From Bifidobacterium boum (GTDB lineage Bacteria > Actinomycetota > Actinomycetes > Actinomycetales > Bifidobacteriaceae), in NCBI RefSeq assembly GCF_000741535.1, contig NZ_JGYQ01000015.1, forward strand, positions 186,001 through 250,000: a DNA stretch of 64,000 nucleotides, read 5' to 3'. A model generated the notes under the pieces. It saw nothing but the letters and a program-made list of their open reading frames with translations, had not been told where the DNA came from and made no database searches. Below are positions 18,069 through 30,611 of this stretch, piece by piece (position 1 is the stretch's first letter; each line of letters begins with the position of its first letter). A program made the position numbers and the translations under genes.

Positions 18069-18152
18069 TCTGCCGACGCTCACACCGTGCTCAGCGTCGG
18101 CAGAAACAAAGAACACACCCTCCACCGACGCTCACCGCCCCCTCAGCGTCGG
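18069..18152. repeat. Two tandem related hairpins (GCCGACGCTCAC...CTCAGCGTCGGCAGAAAC)
   Basis: The first has TCTGCCGACGCT (18069-18080) pairing with AGCGTCGGCAGA (18093-18104). The second, 50 bp on, has CCGACGCT (18125-18132) pairing with AGCGTCGG (18145-18152). Both share CCGACGCTCAC on the left arm and CTCAGCGTCGGCAGAAAC on the right. They lie in the 330-bp gap between the hydrolase gene and the DUF3566 gene. Confidence 0.7.
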
Positions 18153-18241
18153 CAGAAACAGGATGGGGGGCCGACCGTGGTCTGGATGGGGGTCGCGCTG
18201 GTGATGTCACGGATGATGGTCACGGTTGTGGGGATAAGCGA

Positions 18242-18272
18242 AGGGGCGGCTCCGAAATTCGGAACCGCCCCT
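18242..18272 (-). terminator. Probable terminator of the gyrA-side operon
   Basis: AGGGGCGGCTCCGAA and TTCGGAACCGCCCCT form a 15-bp stem with one mismatch and almost no loop, 31 bases beyond the DUF3566 stop on the minus strand; the following T-content (TTCGCTTAT) is weak. Confidence 0.5.
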
Positions 18273-18302
18273 CATCATGGTTGTGATGGCTATGGGAACG
18301 CG

Positions 18303-18812
18303 TCAGTCGTCGCCCAGCGTCACATGGACGCCGCCGACCAGCGAGCTGACCACGTTGTACAGGAGTGCGAAAATCGTCGCCAGGAGGGTGAACAACACCA
18401 CACCGACAATGGCAAGAATCGTCACCGTGCTCAGCACCGTACTCAATGAGAGCACATCAGCGAGGTTGAATCCACTGGAATCAAGGCCTGTCGATGAGAC
18501 GATCTGCGTGACCTGATCGAATACGCCTGCCAGGTTGAGGATCAGCCATACGAGTGCCGCTGCGACGATTTGGATGATACCGCCCGCCACGCTGAGCAGG
18601 AAGGTGACTTTGGCCACCGACCAAGCGTCCACGCGGGTCAGGGACAGGCTCATGCGCCGTGCGCGAGGCGTATGATGCCGACGCTTGCTCGCCGCCGCCG
18701 CACGCGCCGCGGATGGCATCGGAGCCTCATTACCGGTACTGATCGGCTGATTTGAGACGGTCCTGCCTACGCGCGGTTCACGGCGCCCTTCTTCGTCGAC
18801 GTTTTCGCTCAT
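18303..18812 (-). CDS. DUF3566 membrane protein beside gyrA
   Basis: A small membrane protein of 169 residues that in actinobacteria characteristically follows gyrA. A basic N-terminal cytoplasmic tail (KRRHHTPRARRMSLSLTRVD) is followed by two hydrophobic segments (about 68-95, VTFLLSVAGGIIQIVAAALVWLI; and about 130-155, VTILAIVGVVLFTLLATIFALLY), the typical DUF3566 pattern. It is 141 bp from the gyrA stop on the same strand. The function is unknown; conserved position suggests coexpression with gyrase. Confidence 0.85.
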   Translation of the reverse strand: MSENVDEEGRREPRVGRTVSNQPISTGNEAPMPSAARAAAASKRRHHTPRARRMSLSLTRVDAWSVAKVTFLLSVAGGIIQIVAAALVWLILNLAGVFDQVTQIVSSTGLDSSGFNLADVLSLSTVLSTVTILAIVGVVLFTLLATIFALLYNVVSSLVGGVHVTLGDD

Positions 18813-18910
18813 TGTTTCTCCTTGGACGTTTCCGACTGCCTTCGCCTGATTAGTGAACCTACCAGTGTTCGGGGACGATTACCGCCCTGATACCGAGGTC
18901 TGCACACTAT

Positions 18911-18943
18911 CCGGCGAACCGAGCCCATTGTCCGGTTCGCCGG
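18911..18943. other. Inverted repeat just after gyrA
   Basis: CCGGCGAACC (18911-18920) pairs with GGTTCGCCGG (18934-18943), starting 11 bases after the gyrA stop. No U-tract follows, so DUF3566 may still be cotranscribed. Confidence 0.5.
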
Positions 18944-18953
18944 CAGCGTGTCA

Positions 18954-21644
<2,691 letters not shown>

Positions 21645-21765
21645 GGTTAATCCTTCGTTTCCTTGTCCATCCTTGTGGGATGGCTAGCCTGACACGGCTA
21701 GTGGTGAAGTGTGCTGGTTTCCGTGCCAGGACCCGTGGAAAATCGCGAATCCCGGCATTGTACGG

Positions 21766-23919
21766 TCACGCGTCGATGAATCGTGCGTCGTGCGCGTTGC
21801 GCTGAATGAACAGGCGTCGGGGTTCGACCTCGTCTCCCATCAGCATGGAGAAGGTTTCGTCCGCCTGCGCCGCGTCCTCGATGTGGATTTGCTTGAGGAT
21901 GCGATGATCGGGGTCCATGGTGGTTTCCCACAGCTCCTGGTAGGTCATCTCGCCCAGACCCTTGTAACGCTGGATGCCTTCGCCCTTCGGCAGCTGACGG
22001 CCGGACCCCTTGCCTTCACGCAGCACGCGGTCGCGCTCGGCGTCCGTGTACACGAAGGAGTGCGGTCCCTTGGTCCATTTGATGCGGTACAGCGGCGGCA
22101 TGGCCACGTACACGTATCCGGCGGTGATCATCGGGCGCATATAGCGGAAGAACAGCGTCAGGTTCAGCGTGGCGATATGTGCACCGTCGACATCGGCATC
22201 GGCCATGATGATGATCTTGTGGTAGCGCACCTTGCTCACGTCGAAGTCTTCGCCGTAGCCGCCGCCGATCGCGGTGATCAGCGACTCGATGGTGTCGGAC
22301 TTGAGCATGCGGTCGATGGATGCGCGCTCGGTGTTGAGGATCTTGCCTCGCAGCGGCAGAATCGCCTGCGTGATCGGGTTGCGCCCCTGGATGGCGGAGC
22401 CGCCTGCGGAGTCACCCTCGACGATGAACAGCTCGCATTCCTCCGGATTGTTGGACTGGCAGTCCTTGAGCTTGTCAGGCATGCCTGCGGATTCGAAAAT
22501 CGACTTGCGCCGGGTCGATTCGCGGGCCTTCTTCGCGGCGATACGGGCGCGGGAGGCCTCGATCGCCTTCTGGATGACGCTTTTAGCCTCGGCAGGGTGT
22601 GCGTCGAACCAGTCGCCGAGTTTGTCGGTCATCACACGCTGGACGAAGGTCTTCGCCTCGGAATTGCCGAGTTTGGTCTTGGTCTGGCCTTCGAACTGCG
22701 GGTTGGTGAGTTTGACGGATACGACGGCGGTCAGACCTTCGCGCACGTCATCACCGGAAAGGTTGTCGTCCTTTTCTTTGAGGATGTTCTTCTCGCGCGC
22801 ATACCGGTTGACGAGCGTGGTGAGCGCCGCGCGGAAGCCTTCCTCGTGGGTGCCGCCTTCGGTTGTGGAGATGGTGTTGGCGAAGGTGTGCACCGATTCG
22901 GAGTAGGCGGTCGTCCATTGCATGGCGATTTCCGCCGAAATGCCGATGTTGAGGTCTTCGGCCTCGAAATCGATGACTTCCTCTTCAATCGGGTTGGTTT
23001 TGCGGCTTTTGACCAGATAGGCCACGTAATCCTTGATGCCGTGCTCGTAGCAGTACGTCACGGAGCGATGGAGCTCCTCGACCGGGTTGTCGCCGTCGCC
23101 GGCCACCTCGTCGCCCGCCTGGTCGATTTCACGCAGGTCGGTCAGGGAGATGCGCAGGCCGCGGTTCAAGAAGGCCATCTGCTGGAAACGCGAACGCAAG
23201 GTTTCGAAATCGTAGACCGTGGTTTCGAAGATCTTCGGGTCGGCCCAGAAGGTCACGGAGGTGCCGGTCGATTCGCCGTCTTCCATGGGTTTTCCTTGGG
23301 CGAGCGGAGCCGTCGGATGCTGGTCGATGTACGTCTGGGTCCAGTGGAAGCCCTGCCGGCGCACCTCGATTTCCATACGCGTAGACAGCGCGTTGACCAC
23401 GGAGATACCCACGCCGTGCAGACCGCCGGAGACCGCGTAACCGCCGCCGCCGAACTTGCCGCCGGCGTGCAGCTTGGTCATCACCGTTTCGACACCGGAG
23501 ACGCCTTCGCCCGGCACGATGTCGACCGGGATGCCTCGACCGTCGTCGACCACCCGGATGCCGTTGTCCGGCAGGATGGTCACTTCGATATGGGTGGCGA
23601 AGCCGGCGAGGGCCTCATCCACCGAGTTGTCGACGATTTCGTAGACCAGATGATGCAGGCCTCGCGGACCGGTCGAACCGATATACATGCCCGGGCGGAT
23701 ACGCACCGCTTCGAGGCCTTCCAGCACGCGCAAGTCGCTGGCGTCGTAATGGTCCGGCGACAGCGAATCGTCAAGCTGGGCGTTCTCGAGCTCATCGTTG
23801 GCGATGGCGTCGTTGACTTTGTCGTTGAGTTCGGCCTTGGATTCAGTGCCGGGTCGCGACGGTTCCCCGGCTTGTCCGGGCATATTGGTGTTCAGCGAAT
23901 CAGCTTCAGCGTCTGCCAC
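21766..23919 (-). CDS. gyrB: DNA gyrase subunit B
   Basis: The ATPase subunit of gyrase. GHKL motifs: EIVDNSVDEALAG with catalytic E94 and N98, and a glycine-rich lid GGKFGGGGYAVSGGLHGVG. The TOPRIM motif EGDSAGGSA and the C-terminal RYKGLGEM complete the fold. At 717 residues it carries a roughly 55-residue acidic N-terminal extension ahead of the conserved SDLRVLEGLEAVR. GTG start at 23919 follows GGAAGGA; an ATG at residue 13 is possible. Confidence 0.97.
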   Translation of the reverse strand: MADAEADSLNTNMPGQAGEPSRPGTESKAELNDKVNDAIANDELENAQLDDSLSPDHYDASDLRVLEGLEAVRIRPGMYIGSTGPRGLHHLVYEIVDNSVDEALAGFATHIEVTILPDNGIRVVDDGRGIPVDIVPGEGVSGVETVMTKLHAGGKFGGGGYAVSGGLHGVGISVVNALSTRMEIEVRRQGFHWTQTYIDQHPTAPLAQGKPMEDGESTGTSVTFWADPKIFETTVYDFETLRSRFQQMAFLNRGLRISLTDLREIDQAGDEVAGDGDNPVEELHRSVTYCYEHGIKDYVAYLVKSRKTNPIEEEVIDFEAEDLNIGISAEIAMQWTTAYSESVHTFANTISTTEGGTHEEGFRAALTTLVNRYAREKNILKEKDDNLSGDDVREGLTAVVSVKLTNPQFEGQTKTKLGNSEAKTFVQRVMTDKLGDWFDAHPAEAKSVIQKAIEASRARIAAKKARESTRRKSIFESAGMPDKLKDCQSNNPEECELFIVEGDSAGGSAIQGRNPITQAILPLRGKILNTERASIDRMLKSDTIESLITAIGGGYGEDFDVSKVRYHKIIIMADADVDGAHIATLNLTLFFRYMRPMITAGYVYVAMPPLYRIKWTKGPHSFVYTDAERDRVLREGKGSGRQLPKGEGIQRYKGLGEMTYQELWETTMDPDHRILKQIHIEDAAQADETFSMLMGDEVEPRRLFIQRNAHDARFIDA

Positions 23920-24146
23920 TCAATTTCCTTCCCGTGCCCTGTGCAGCGCCCCTGCTCACACAGTCGATATACCCTAGAACGTAAATAATGGGGGCTTCTA
24001 GGCTTTCAATAGTACTGCACGTGATTCTACACATCAATGGGGACTTTGCGGCTCTCAGAGCAATGCAGACATTTCGGCTTGTCAAAGCCGAATCAGTTCG
24101 GTCATCAATCGGCGAGACGACACAGATGTCACCGTTGGCGGCACAC

Positions 24147-24623
24147 TCACCGGTAGTGGCGATACCGGCTTCCTCCAAAGGGGTGAGCTTGCGGTCCGGT
24201 CACTTTGATTTCCCTGATTTCGAGCCCGTCAAGCCGCTCGCGGATGGTGCCGGTCAGTTGCGGGACCATATAGGTCAGTGTTGTGGTCCATGATGGCGAC
24301 GCCGTGCGGATGGTCAGTATCCCGTCTTGGAATGAGGCGACTTGGGAGTGTTGTGCGATTTGGGGGCCGACGACTTGATCCCAATGGTTGCGCAGTTGAG
24401 CGAGTTTGAGATGTGGCATCCAGTTGTCGTTCTGCGCGAGCACGGTGACCAGGCTTGCCAGGGTGTTGGGGTCCCGGCCCGGTTTGCCGAAATTTTCCCA
24501 GGCTTCGGTTTCCCGCCGCCGCCTGTCCCGTAGGATTCCGGCGCGTTGCGCGTATCGTTCGAAGACTTGGGCGGGCAGTTTTCGCGGGTCCAGCTTGAGT
24601 TTGGCGATAATCGGCTCGTTCAT
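24147..24623 (-). CDS. DciA-like (DUF721) protein
   Basis: A 158-residue protein encoded between recF and gyrB, the standard actinobacterial place for the DUF721 family, whose DciA members help load or activate the replicative helicase. The conserved region is about residues 55-150 (WDQVVGPQIAQHSQVASFQDGILTI, and a WTTTLTYM stretch). The N-terminus is basic. Its ATG overlaps the recF TGA (ATGA), implying translational coupling. Helicase role here is by homology and context only. Confidence 0.87.
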   Translation of the reverse strand: MNEPIIAKLKLDPRKLPAQVFERYAQRAGILRDRRRRETEAWENFGKPGRDPNTLASLVTVLAQNDNWMPHLKLAQLRNHWDQVVGPQIAQHSQVASFQDGILTIRTASPSWTTTLTYMVPQLTGTIRERLDGLEIREIKVTGPQAHPFGGSRYRHYR

Positions 24624-26038
24624 GCCGAGGCCTCGTCGACGCCGTCAGCAGCCGGCTGTATGCCGGTGTGATGCTCGCGAACGGCTTTGATTCGCGCGAT
24701 GGTGTCGTCGTCCAGCAGCCGGTCGGATTCTTGTTGGGCGGCGGTGCGGCGCAACGCCGCCACATCGATGATTCGGGCGGCGGTGCCGTATGCCGACAGA
24801 TCCGGGATGTCACCCGCCGCGGCTGCGGTGATCAGCACTTGGTTCTGTTTCACGGCGAAGTCAAGGATCTGCCGGCGGCGCGTCTCATCAAGTTGGGCGA
24901 ACACATCGTCCAGGATGACAATCGGCGTGGTTCCTGACGTCTGCGTGATCAGGCCGAACAACGCCATTTTCAGTGCCAAGGCCATTGTCCACATCTCGCC
25001 GTTGGATGCGAATTCCTTGGCGGGGATGCCGTCCAAGGTCACGGCCATATCGTCACGGTGGGGGCCGATGAGATTGCGCCCGCGCGCCACTTCGCCGGGG
25101 TAGATGCGCTGGAAATGCTGGCTGATGGACTGGTGCGGCGACGGGCTGGCCAATACTTCCTCGAAGGAGGGGACGTATGCGACGGCGGCGTGCTGGGCTG
25201 ATCCTGCGAGCTCGTCATAGATGGCAGCGAACGGCCCGGCAAGTGCGTCGAGTATGCGCATGCGCATCCGGGTCAGTTCGATGCCGGCTTCAATGAATTG
25301 TCCGGTCCAGATTTCCAAACCGTTGAGGCTTGACTCGTTGATTCCCGTCGTTTCACCGGACGGCGCGGCTGCGAGGTGTTTGAGCAGTGCGGCACGCTGT
25401 TTTGCGATTTTTGTGCAGCGCTGATGGACATCGGCGTATCCGGGGATCAGCATCGCTCCAGCCTGGTCGAGGAAGCCGCGTCGCGCTGCGGGATCGCCGG
25501 ATATCAGCCACTGGTCTTCGGGAGTGAATGACATGCTGGGGACCCGTCCCAAGATTTCGCGCAAGTACAGCGAGCGTCCGCCATCGATTCGCGCTCGGTT
25601 CGTACCTCGGGCGCGAATGGTCACCTCGATGGTGGTTACGGCAGGGGAGGATTGCTCCGACCGGGTGGATGACCGGTCAACACTGAATGAATCTTGTTTT
25701 TCATTCAGTTTTCCGTTGTCGTCATGAAATTCCGCTGACATGTAATCCGAATGTGATTCAGGATTCGCATGATGTTCTGCCGAAGAGCGCGGTTCATCAC
25801 CGTTGTCGGCGATATTGACCCGGATGGTCGCTGTATCCTGCCCGCGTTCGACCAGTGGCAAAGAGCTTGAAACCCTATGACTGGAGCCGGTTGACAGGAC
25901 TTCGATGGCTTCGACGAGATTCGTCTTCCCCTGGCCGTTCGCCCCTTGGATGATGGTGACCCCCGGGTCAAGGTCGACAACGCAATGATCCCACGACCGG
26001 AAATGGTCAAGTGCCAATCGGGTAATGATGACGCCCAT
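24620..26038 (-). CDS. recF: DNA replication and repair protein RecF
   Basis: An ABC/SMC-type ATPase that binds gapped DNA and helps load RecA. Walker A GANGQGKT is at 32-39, and the ABC-type Walker B and D-loop read IVILDDVFAQLDETRRRQIL. At 472 residues it is about 100 longer than E. coli RecF; about residues 77-133 are a hydrophilic, Ser/Asp/His-rich insertion inside the first lobe. ATG at 26038 has AAAGGACGG upstream; the open frame upstream is not conserved and crosses DnaA-box-like sequence. Overlaps the DciA-like start by 4 bp. Confidence 0.95.
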   Translation of the reverse strand: MGVIITRLALDHFRSWDHCVVDLDPGVTIIQGANGQGKTNLVEAIEVLSTGSSHRVSSSLPLVERGQDTATIRVNIADNGDEPRSSAEHHANPESHSDYMSAEFHDDNGKLNEKQDSFSVDRSSTRSEQSSPAVTTIEVTIRARGTNRARIDGGRSLYLREILGRVPSMSFTPEDQWLISGDPAARRGFLDQAGAMLIPGYADVHQRCTKIAKQRAALLKHLAAAPSGETTGINESSLNGLEIWTGQFIEAGIELTRMRMRILDALAGPFAAIYDELAGSAQHAAVAYVPSFEEVLASPSPHQSISQHFQRIYPGEVARGRNLIGPHRDDMAVTLDGIPAKEFASNGEMWTMALALKMALFGLITQTSGTTPIVILDDVFAQLDETRRRQILDFAVKQNQVLITAAAAGDIPDLSAYGTAARIIDVAALRRTAAQQESDRLLDDDTIARIKAVREHHTGIQPAADGVDEASA

Positions 26039-26280
26039 TTGGCACCGTCCTTTCTGTCGTCGTCGCCGGTGGTGTCGTTTGCCCCGGTTGATTGTGGATA
26101 ACTCGCCAGAATCTGTATATCGTGTCCTCGCGTGATTGTGCTGGACACCAGAGTATACGAAATTCGCGAAGTGAGCAGACCATACGGCGAGTTCGTCCGA
26201 GACAATCACGCACAGTGAAGGATTCCGCCACTCGACGGGTTATCCACACCCGTATGGGCGGCGGAATCCCGGGGATGCGC

Positions 26281-27405
26281 TCAGTTGGTGAACCGCATCG
26301 GCACCAGCAGGTACCGGTAATCCATGGATTCGTCGGAATCGGCTTCCTGCTGACCATTGAATTCGACCGGTTTGATTGCGGTCGTCATCTTCATACGCAC
26401 GAACGGTTCGGCGATGGCGCTTAATCCTTCAATCAGATAGCCGGGGTTGAAGGCAACGGTGATATCTTCGCCGTCAAAATCCACATCGATGACGTCGCTG
26501 GCCTGGTTTTCATCAGCGACACCGGCACTTAATGTCACCGATCCGTCCGAAAACGCCATACGAATCGGCGCGTTGCGTTCCGCCACCAGGGACACTCGCT
26601 TGATGGAACTGATAAGTTGCTGCTTATCGATTACTGCTTGGATCGGATATTCGTCGGCGAACAGTCGATCGATAGCGGGGAATTCACCATCAATCAACTG
26701 CGACGTCGAAATACGACCGGCGTTTTCGAATGCGATGAGCGAAGGATTGTCCTCGTCGAAATCGATGACGACATTCTGGCTGTCGTTCAACGTTCTGGCG
26801 ACGTCACGCAAGAGTGATCCGCGCAGCAGAGTGGAGGTTGACACGTCCGGATTTTCCGGGGACCAGGTGAATGTCGCGCGGGACAGGCGGAAACGGTCGG
26901 TTGATGTCATGACGACCTTGTCGCCTTCGAACTGCATATAGACACCGGTCAGTACCGGACGTGTTTCTTCCCTCGAAACCGCGACGCAAGCCTGGTCTAC
27001 CGCCTGGTGGAAGGTTTCCCCGTCAACTTTGCCCAAAATCCGCGGAACAGCCGGCAAATCGGGATATTCACTTTCCGGCATAAGCTGCATCGTGAACTTC
27101 GCCTTGCCCGAGGTGATAATCAGCGTCGAGTTTTCCGTGGCCAAATAGGTTTTTTCCGAAGGCAGCGATTTGGTGATATCAGCGAGAATCTTGCCTTGGA
27201 CCACACTGCTGCCGGCTTCATCCACACCGGCTTCGATATGGTCGCGTGCGGAAATTTCAAAATTGAACGTTGACAGTTGCAGCGTTCCGTCAATGGCTTC
27301 GAGCTTGATGCCTGCAAGGATCGGGCTTGCCGGTCGGGCGTCGATGACTCGCGTGGTCCACGCGACCGCATCGGCGAGTGAGGTCGTATTCACTTCGACT
27401 TTCAT
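26281..27405 (-). CDS. dnaN: DNA polymerase III sliding clamp (beta)
   Basis: A ring-shaped homodimer that tethers DNA polymerase. The 374-residue length and three-domain pattern are canonical, starting MKVEVNTTSLADAVAWTTR and ending with the typical MPMRFTN-like LLVPMRFTN. ATG at 27405 follows GAGGAATC. Encoded between oriC and recF on the minus strand, with 242 bp to recF. Confidence 0.97.
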   Translation of the reverse strand: MKVEVNTTSLADAVAWTTRVIDARPASPILAGIKLEAIDGTLQLSTFNFEISARDHIEAGVDEAGSSVVQGKILADITKSLPSEKTYLATENSTLIITSGKAKFTMQLMPESEYPDLPAVPRILGKVDGETFHQAVDQACVAVSREETRPVLTGVYMQFEGDKVVMTSTDRFRLSRATFTWSPENPDVSTSTLLRGSLLRDVARTLNDSQNVVIDFDEDNPSLIAFENAGRISTSQLIDGEFPAIDRLFADEYPIQAVIDKQQLISSIKRVSLVAERNAPIRMAFSDGSVTLSAGVADENQASDVIDVDFDGEDITVAFNPGYLIEGLSAIAEPFVRMKMTTAIKPVEFNGQQEADSDESMDYRYLLVPMRFTN

Positions 27406-27539
27406 GATTCCTCATTTCGCTTGGTGTTCTGTGGCTATTCTAGCCGGACTCGAACGGCTGGTTGTCGGTTGGTGAATCGGCAGCTTATCACGGTGATGAT
27501 GAATCGTAAGTGAGAACAACAGTCTTCGTAATAAGTCCG

Positions 27540-27825
27540 GTGGATGATGTGGATAAGTGGAATCAGGCCAATCGCGAGAAGACCTCAACTGCCGTCCACC
27601 AATGTGGATAACCTCAGGATAGCCGGTGCATAACTAGGTGAGTTATCCACAGCGTAAGCGGCGCCGAAAAGTTATCCACAAACAAGCGGGATTCATCCAC
27701 GAGTTATCCACCATTTTTCTGGGCTTGCCCACGGGTTATCCGCAGCCCTTGCCCACAATTGTGCACAAACCTGTGGATAACTTTTTTCTGATTTTTCCAC
27801 CGCCCGGTGTGTCGTTATCCACCGA
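27540..27825. other. Origin of replication (oriC) with DnaA boxes
   Basis: The dnaN-dnaA gap holds eight DnaA-box matches: TGTGGATAA at 27548-27556, 27603-27611 and 27772-27780; TTATCCACA at 27643-27651 and 27672-27680; TTATCCACC at 27704-27712 and 27815-27823; TTATCCGCA at 27736-27744. A palindromic TTGTGCACAA (27759-27768) is a further weak candidate. A T-rich patch (CTTTTTTCTGATTTTT, 27781-27796) may contribute to unwinding. No convincing gene lies in the 506 bp between dnaN and dnaA. Confidence 0.93.
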
Positions 27826-27911
27826 GGTGGACGAGTCGGATATGCCGAAAAACCGTCTCTGGGCGGCGTTCTGCCAGCCGGATAGCCGGTATCTACGGGG
27901 AAGTTCGGCGT

Positions 27912-29681
27912 TTATTCAGCCGAGGAATGATGCTTAAGCCTGACGGTGAGCTCCATCACGTAGTTGTATGTTTCCTGCTTCTCTTTCATCTCGTCACTGA
28001 TGCGGGTATACGCATGCATGACGGTGGTGTGGTCCCGTCCGCCAAAGACCTCACCGATATCGACCAGACTCATACTGGTCATTTCACGGGCCAGATACAT
28101 CGCGATTTGCCGGGCAAGCGCTACGTTTTTTGTTCGCGCACGCCCCACCAGATCATCAAAGGTCAGATGGAAATACTTCGCCACCTGGGTGATAATCTCG
28201 GTCGGCTTGATCTCGACATCAGTCGAGAAGAAATCCTGCAAGGTCTGCTCGGCCAACGCGCGGGTCACCGGCTGATTGTTGAGCGACGCGACCGCGGAAA
28301 CACGTGTCAACGCACCCTCAAGCTCACGGATATTCTCCGTGAACCGTTCGGCGATCAAATCAAGCACGTCGTTGGGGATCTTCATATGGTTCATCGTGGC
28401 GATCATGCGCAGGATGGCGATACGGGTCTCCAGATCCGGCGGCTTGACATCGACGGTCAATCCGGATTCAAAGCGGGAAATCAGGCGCGCCTCGAAGCCC
28501 TTGAGGTTCTTCGGCGCGACATCCGAAGCGATGACAATACGCTTATTCGCCTGATACAAGGTGTTGAAGGTGTGGAAGAAGCTGTCGAGCGTCGCTTCCT
28601 TGCCTCCAAGGAACTGGATATCGTCGATGAGCAGGACGTCAACCTCACGGTACCGCCGGTTGAACGCGGCGATCTGGCCTTGCGACTGGTTCGGGTTCTG
28701 CAACGCCTCGATGAACTCGTTCGTGAACTCCTCGCTGGTGACATAGCGCACCTTGAGTGAGGGATCCTTGATCAGCGCATAATTACCGATGGCGTTCAAC
28801 AAATGGGTTTTACCCAGTCCAGAACCGCCATAAATACACAACGGGTTGAAATCACGCCCCGACCCCTCGGCGACCGCCATGGCGACCGTTCGCGCGAACC
28901 GATTGGAATCACCCGGCACGAAGGTTTCGAACGTGGCGTTCTTGTTGAGATGGGTTTCCGGATCAAGCGCCGGCCGATGCTGGTCGATGTCGAAATTCTC
29001 GTTCGGCTGCGGCCGGTCATAGGCGTTCTGGCTGGCCACCGGTTGCGCGGCGGTCGCGGACTGGTGATCGCCATACCCGGCAACGGTTTGGGTATACCGG
29101 TCGGCATGCTGTCCGGTCATCGGTTGAGACGGCGCATACCCGGTGGGGTACATGGATGGCACAACCGGCGTCTGGGGATGCGGCATCACCGGCGATACCG
29201 ACGGGGAATCAGGCGTATCGAACTGGGCGAACTGCGGCTGGGATGCTTGTTGTGCCCGCCAAGCGACCGGCTGCTGGGGCATCGCCTGCTCGGCGGCAGG
29301 GGAGAGGGGGTGCTGGCGCTCGCCATAAGTGGTGGCGCTGTCCGACGCGTATGGGTCCGGCTCCGCCGCTATGGCGGGATCCGGCTCGGGCGCCTGTGGC
29401 TCCGGATGAGGCTCGATTTTGAATGCCGGGAACATGTCGGTTCCGGTGCTCAGCTTCAATGCTTTGAGCAACGGTTGATTCAGATCGGTTTGCAACGCTT
29501 TCTGCGTCGCGGCGTTCGCCACGGTCAGCACGATGGTCGTGCCGAATACGGCTTCGGGAATAACGCCTTCGAACCATCCTTTATCCCGTGCGGTCAAGGA
29601 TTTGTCGTGTTTGAGTACGGCAAGGGTATCCGACCAGATACGTACGGCCTGGGTCGCCGGATCTTGCGCACCATTCGCCAT
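27912..29681 (-). CDS. dnaA: Chromosomal replication initiator DnaA
   Basis: The AAA+ initiator that melts oriC. Domain I occupies about 1-80 ([11 protein letters not shown]). Domain II, about 85-245, is an unusually long Pro/Gln/Met-rich linker of about 160 residues. AAA+ domain III has Walker A GGSGLGKT (285-292), Walker B LLIDD (350-354). DNA-binding domain IV has RARTKN and GGRDHTTV with DHTT at 550-553. ATG at 29681 is preferred, since AAAGGA precedes it; an ATG seven codons upstream exists. 589 residues total. Confidence 0.97.
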   Translation of the reverse strand: MANGAQDPATQAVRIWSDTLAVLKHDKSLTARDKGWFEGVIPEAVFGTTIVLTVANAATQKALQTDLNQPLLKALKLSTGTDMFPAFKIEPHPEPQAPEPDPAIAAEPDPYASDSATTYGERQHPLSPAAEQAMPQQPVAWRAQQASQPQFAQFDTPDSPSVSPVMPHPQTPVVPSMYPTGYAPSQPMTGQHADRYTQTVAGYGDHQSATAAQPVASQNAYDRPQPNENFDIDQHRPALDPETHLNKNATFETFVPGDSNRFARTVAMAVAEGSGRDFNPLCIYGGSGLGKTHLLNAIGNYALIKDPSLKVRYVTSEEFTNEFIEALQNPNQSQGQIAAFNRRYREVDVLLIDDIQFLGGKEATLDSFFHTFNTLYQANKRIVIASDVAPKNLKGFEARLISRFESGLTVDVKPPDLETRIAILRMIATMNHMKIPNDVLDLIAERFTENIRELEGALTRVSAVASLNNQPVTRALAEQTLQDFFSTDVEIKPTEIITQVAKYFHLTFDDLVGRARTKNVALARQIAMYLAREMTSMSLVDIGEVFGGRDHTTVMHAYTRISDEMKEKQETYNYVMELTVRLKHHSSAE

Positions 29682-29765
29682 GCGGCCCTGTCCTTTCTCC
29701 ATATCATGTCGGCTCCGCGTGTTGCGGAGAAGTATCGTAGCTATGTTTACACCGATGTCGCGAAG

Positions 29766-29919
29766 TTATCCACAGCCTTGCGTGTTGAAACGGCTGAATT
29801 GTGAATAACATCGATGTAATTTGTGGATAACTTTCCGCATGGTTTCGTTGGTATTGCAACGTTTTCACCGTGTAAGCCGTCTTGGAGGGGTTGTGGAAAA
29901 CTTTACCGAATTATCCACA
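29766..29919. other. Second DnaA-box cluster, between dnaA and rpmH
   Basis: TTATCCACA at 29766-29774 and 29911-29919, TGTGGATAA at 29822-29830, plus one-mismatch copies TGTGAATAA (29800-29808) and TGTGGAAAA (29892-29900). This is the dnaA promoter region, so both autoregulation of dnaA and part of a bipartite origin are possible. Confidence 0.85.
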
Positions 29920-29944
29920 TTCCAGGGCAGGATGCGGTGTCGTG

Positions 29945-29974
29945 TTGACGAATGGCCATGGGTGAGAGTAGGTT
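29945..29974 (+). promoter_or_regulatory. rpmH operon promoter
   Basis: TTGACG (29945-29950) and TAGGTT (29969-29974) spaced 18 bases apart, 63 bases before rpmH and just beyond the DnaA boxes. Confidence 0.55.
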
Positions 29975-30037
29975 AGTAGAGCTTGACTCATGAGGAGCCA
30001 TGCTGTTGCATGGCTGAAAAAACCGGGAGCATACATT

Positions 30038-30172
30038 ATGAAGAGGACATTCCAGCCGAATAACCGCCGTCGTCACATGAAGCACGGATTCCGCGTGCGC
30101 ATGCGCACCCGTTCGGGCCGCGCCGTCATCAACCGTCGTCGCGCCAAGGGCCGTAAGACCCTGTCTGCCTGA
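30038..30172 (+). CDS. rpmH: 50S ribosomal protein L34
   Basis: A 44-residue, Arg/Lys-rich ribosomal protein beginning [19 protein letters not shown], matching L34 over its whole length. GGGAGC precedes the ATG. First gene of the rpmH-rnpA-yidD-yidC run; rnpA starts 16 bases after its stop. Confidence 0.97.
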   Translation: MKRTFQPNNRRRHMKHGFRVRMRTRSGRAVINRRRAKGRKTLSA

Positions 30173-30187
30173 ACCGGCGACTCCAGA

Positions 30188-30604
30188 GTGGAGCGGCTGA
30201 AAAGTCACCGTGACTTTGTCACAGTGCTGAAACGTCGCAACAAAGTCAGCGACCATGACATCGTCGTGCACTATTTGGTGCGCGACGATTCACATTCATG
30301 CCCGAAAACGTCGCAATCCGACGGCATTCCGGCCACGCAGGCCGATCAGCGGCCGCCATCGGATCCGTCCGGGCGACGTGTGGGCTTAGCCGTATCCAAA
30401 GCGGTCGGCCATGCCGTCACCCGTAATGCCGTCAAACGGCGATTCAGGGTGCTTGCGCGCCAATATGAGCAGTTGCTGCCCGAACATTGCGACATAGTGA
30501 TGCGGGCGAAGCCGTCGGCCGCTCACGCTGCATACGCTTCGCTGGATCGTCAGGTCGAACGGCTATTCGCCGCGGTCGGAACGCGAGCCGCACAAGGCAG
30601 GTGA
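30188..30604 (+). CDS. rnpA: Ribonuclease P protein component
   Basis: The basic protein subunit of RNase P, which matures tRNA 5' ends together with the RNA subunit (not in this window). The N-terminal [10 protein letters not shown] and the RNR-type motif NAVKRRFR are diagnostic. At 138 residues it is slightly long, because of a Pro/Ser/Asp-rich insertion of about 25 residues near 38-63. GTG start at 30188. yidD starts seven bases downstream. Confidence 0.93.
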   Translation: MERLKSHRDFVTVLKRRNKVSDHDIVVHYLVRDDSHSCPKTSQSDGIPATQADQRPPSDPSGRRVGLAVSKAVGHAVTRNAVKRRFRVLARQYEQLLPEHCDIVMRAKPSAAHAAYASLDRQVERLFAAVGTRAAQGR

Positions 30605-30611
30605 ATCGACG

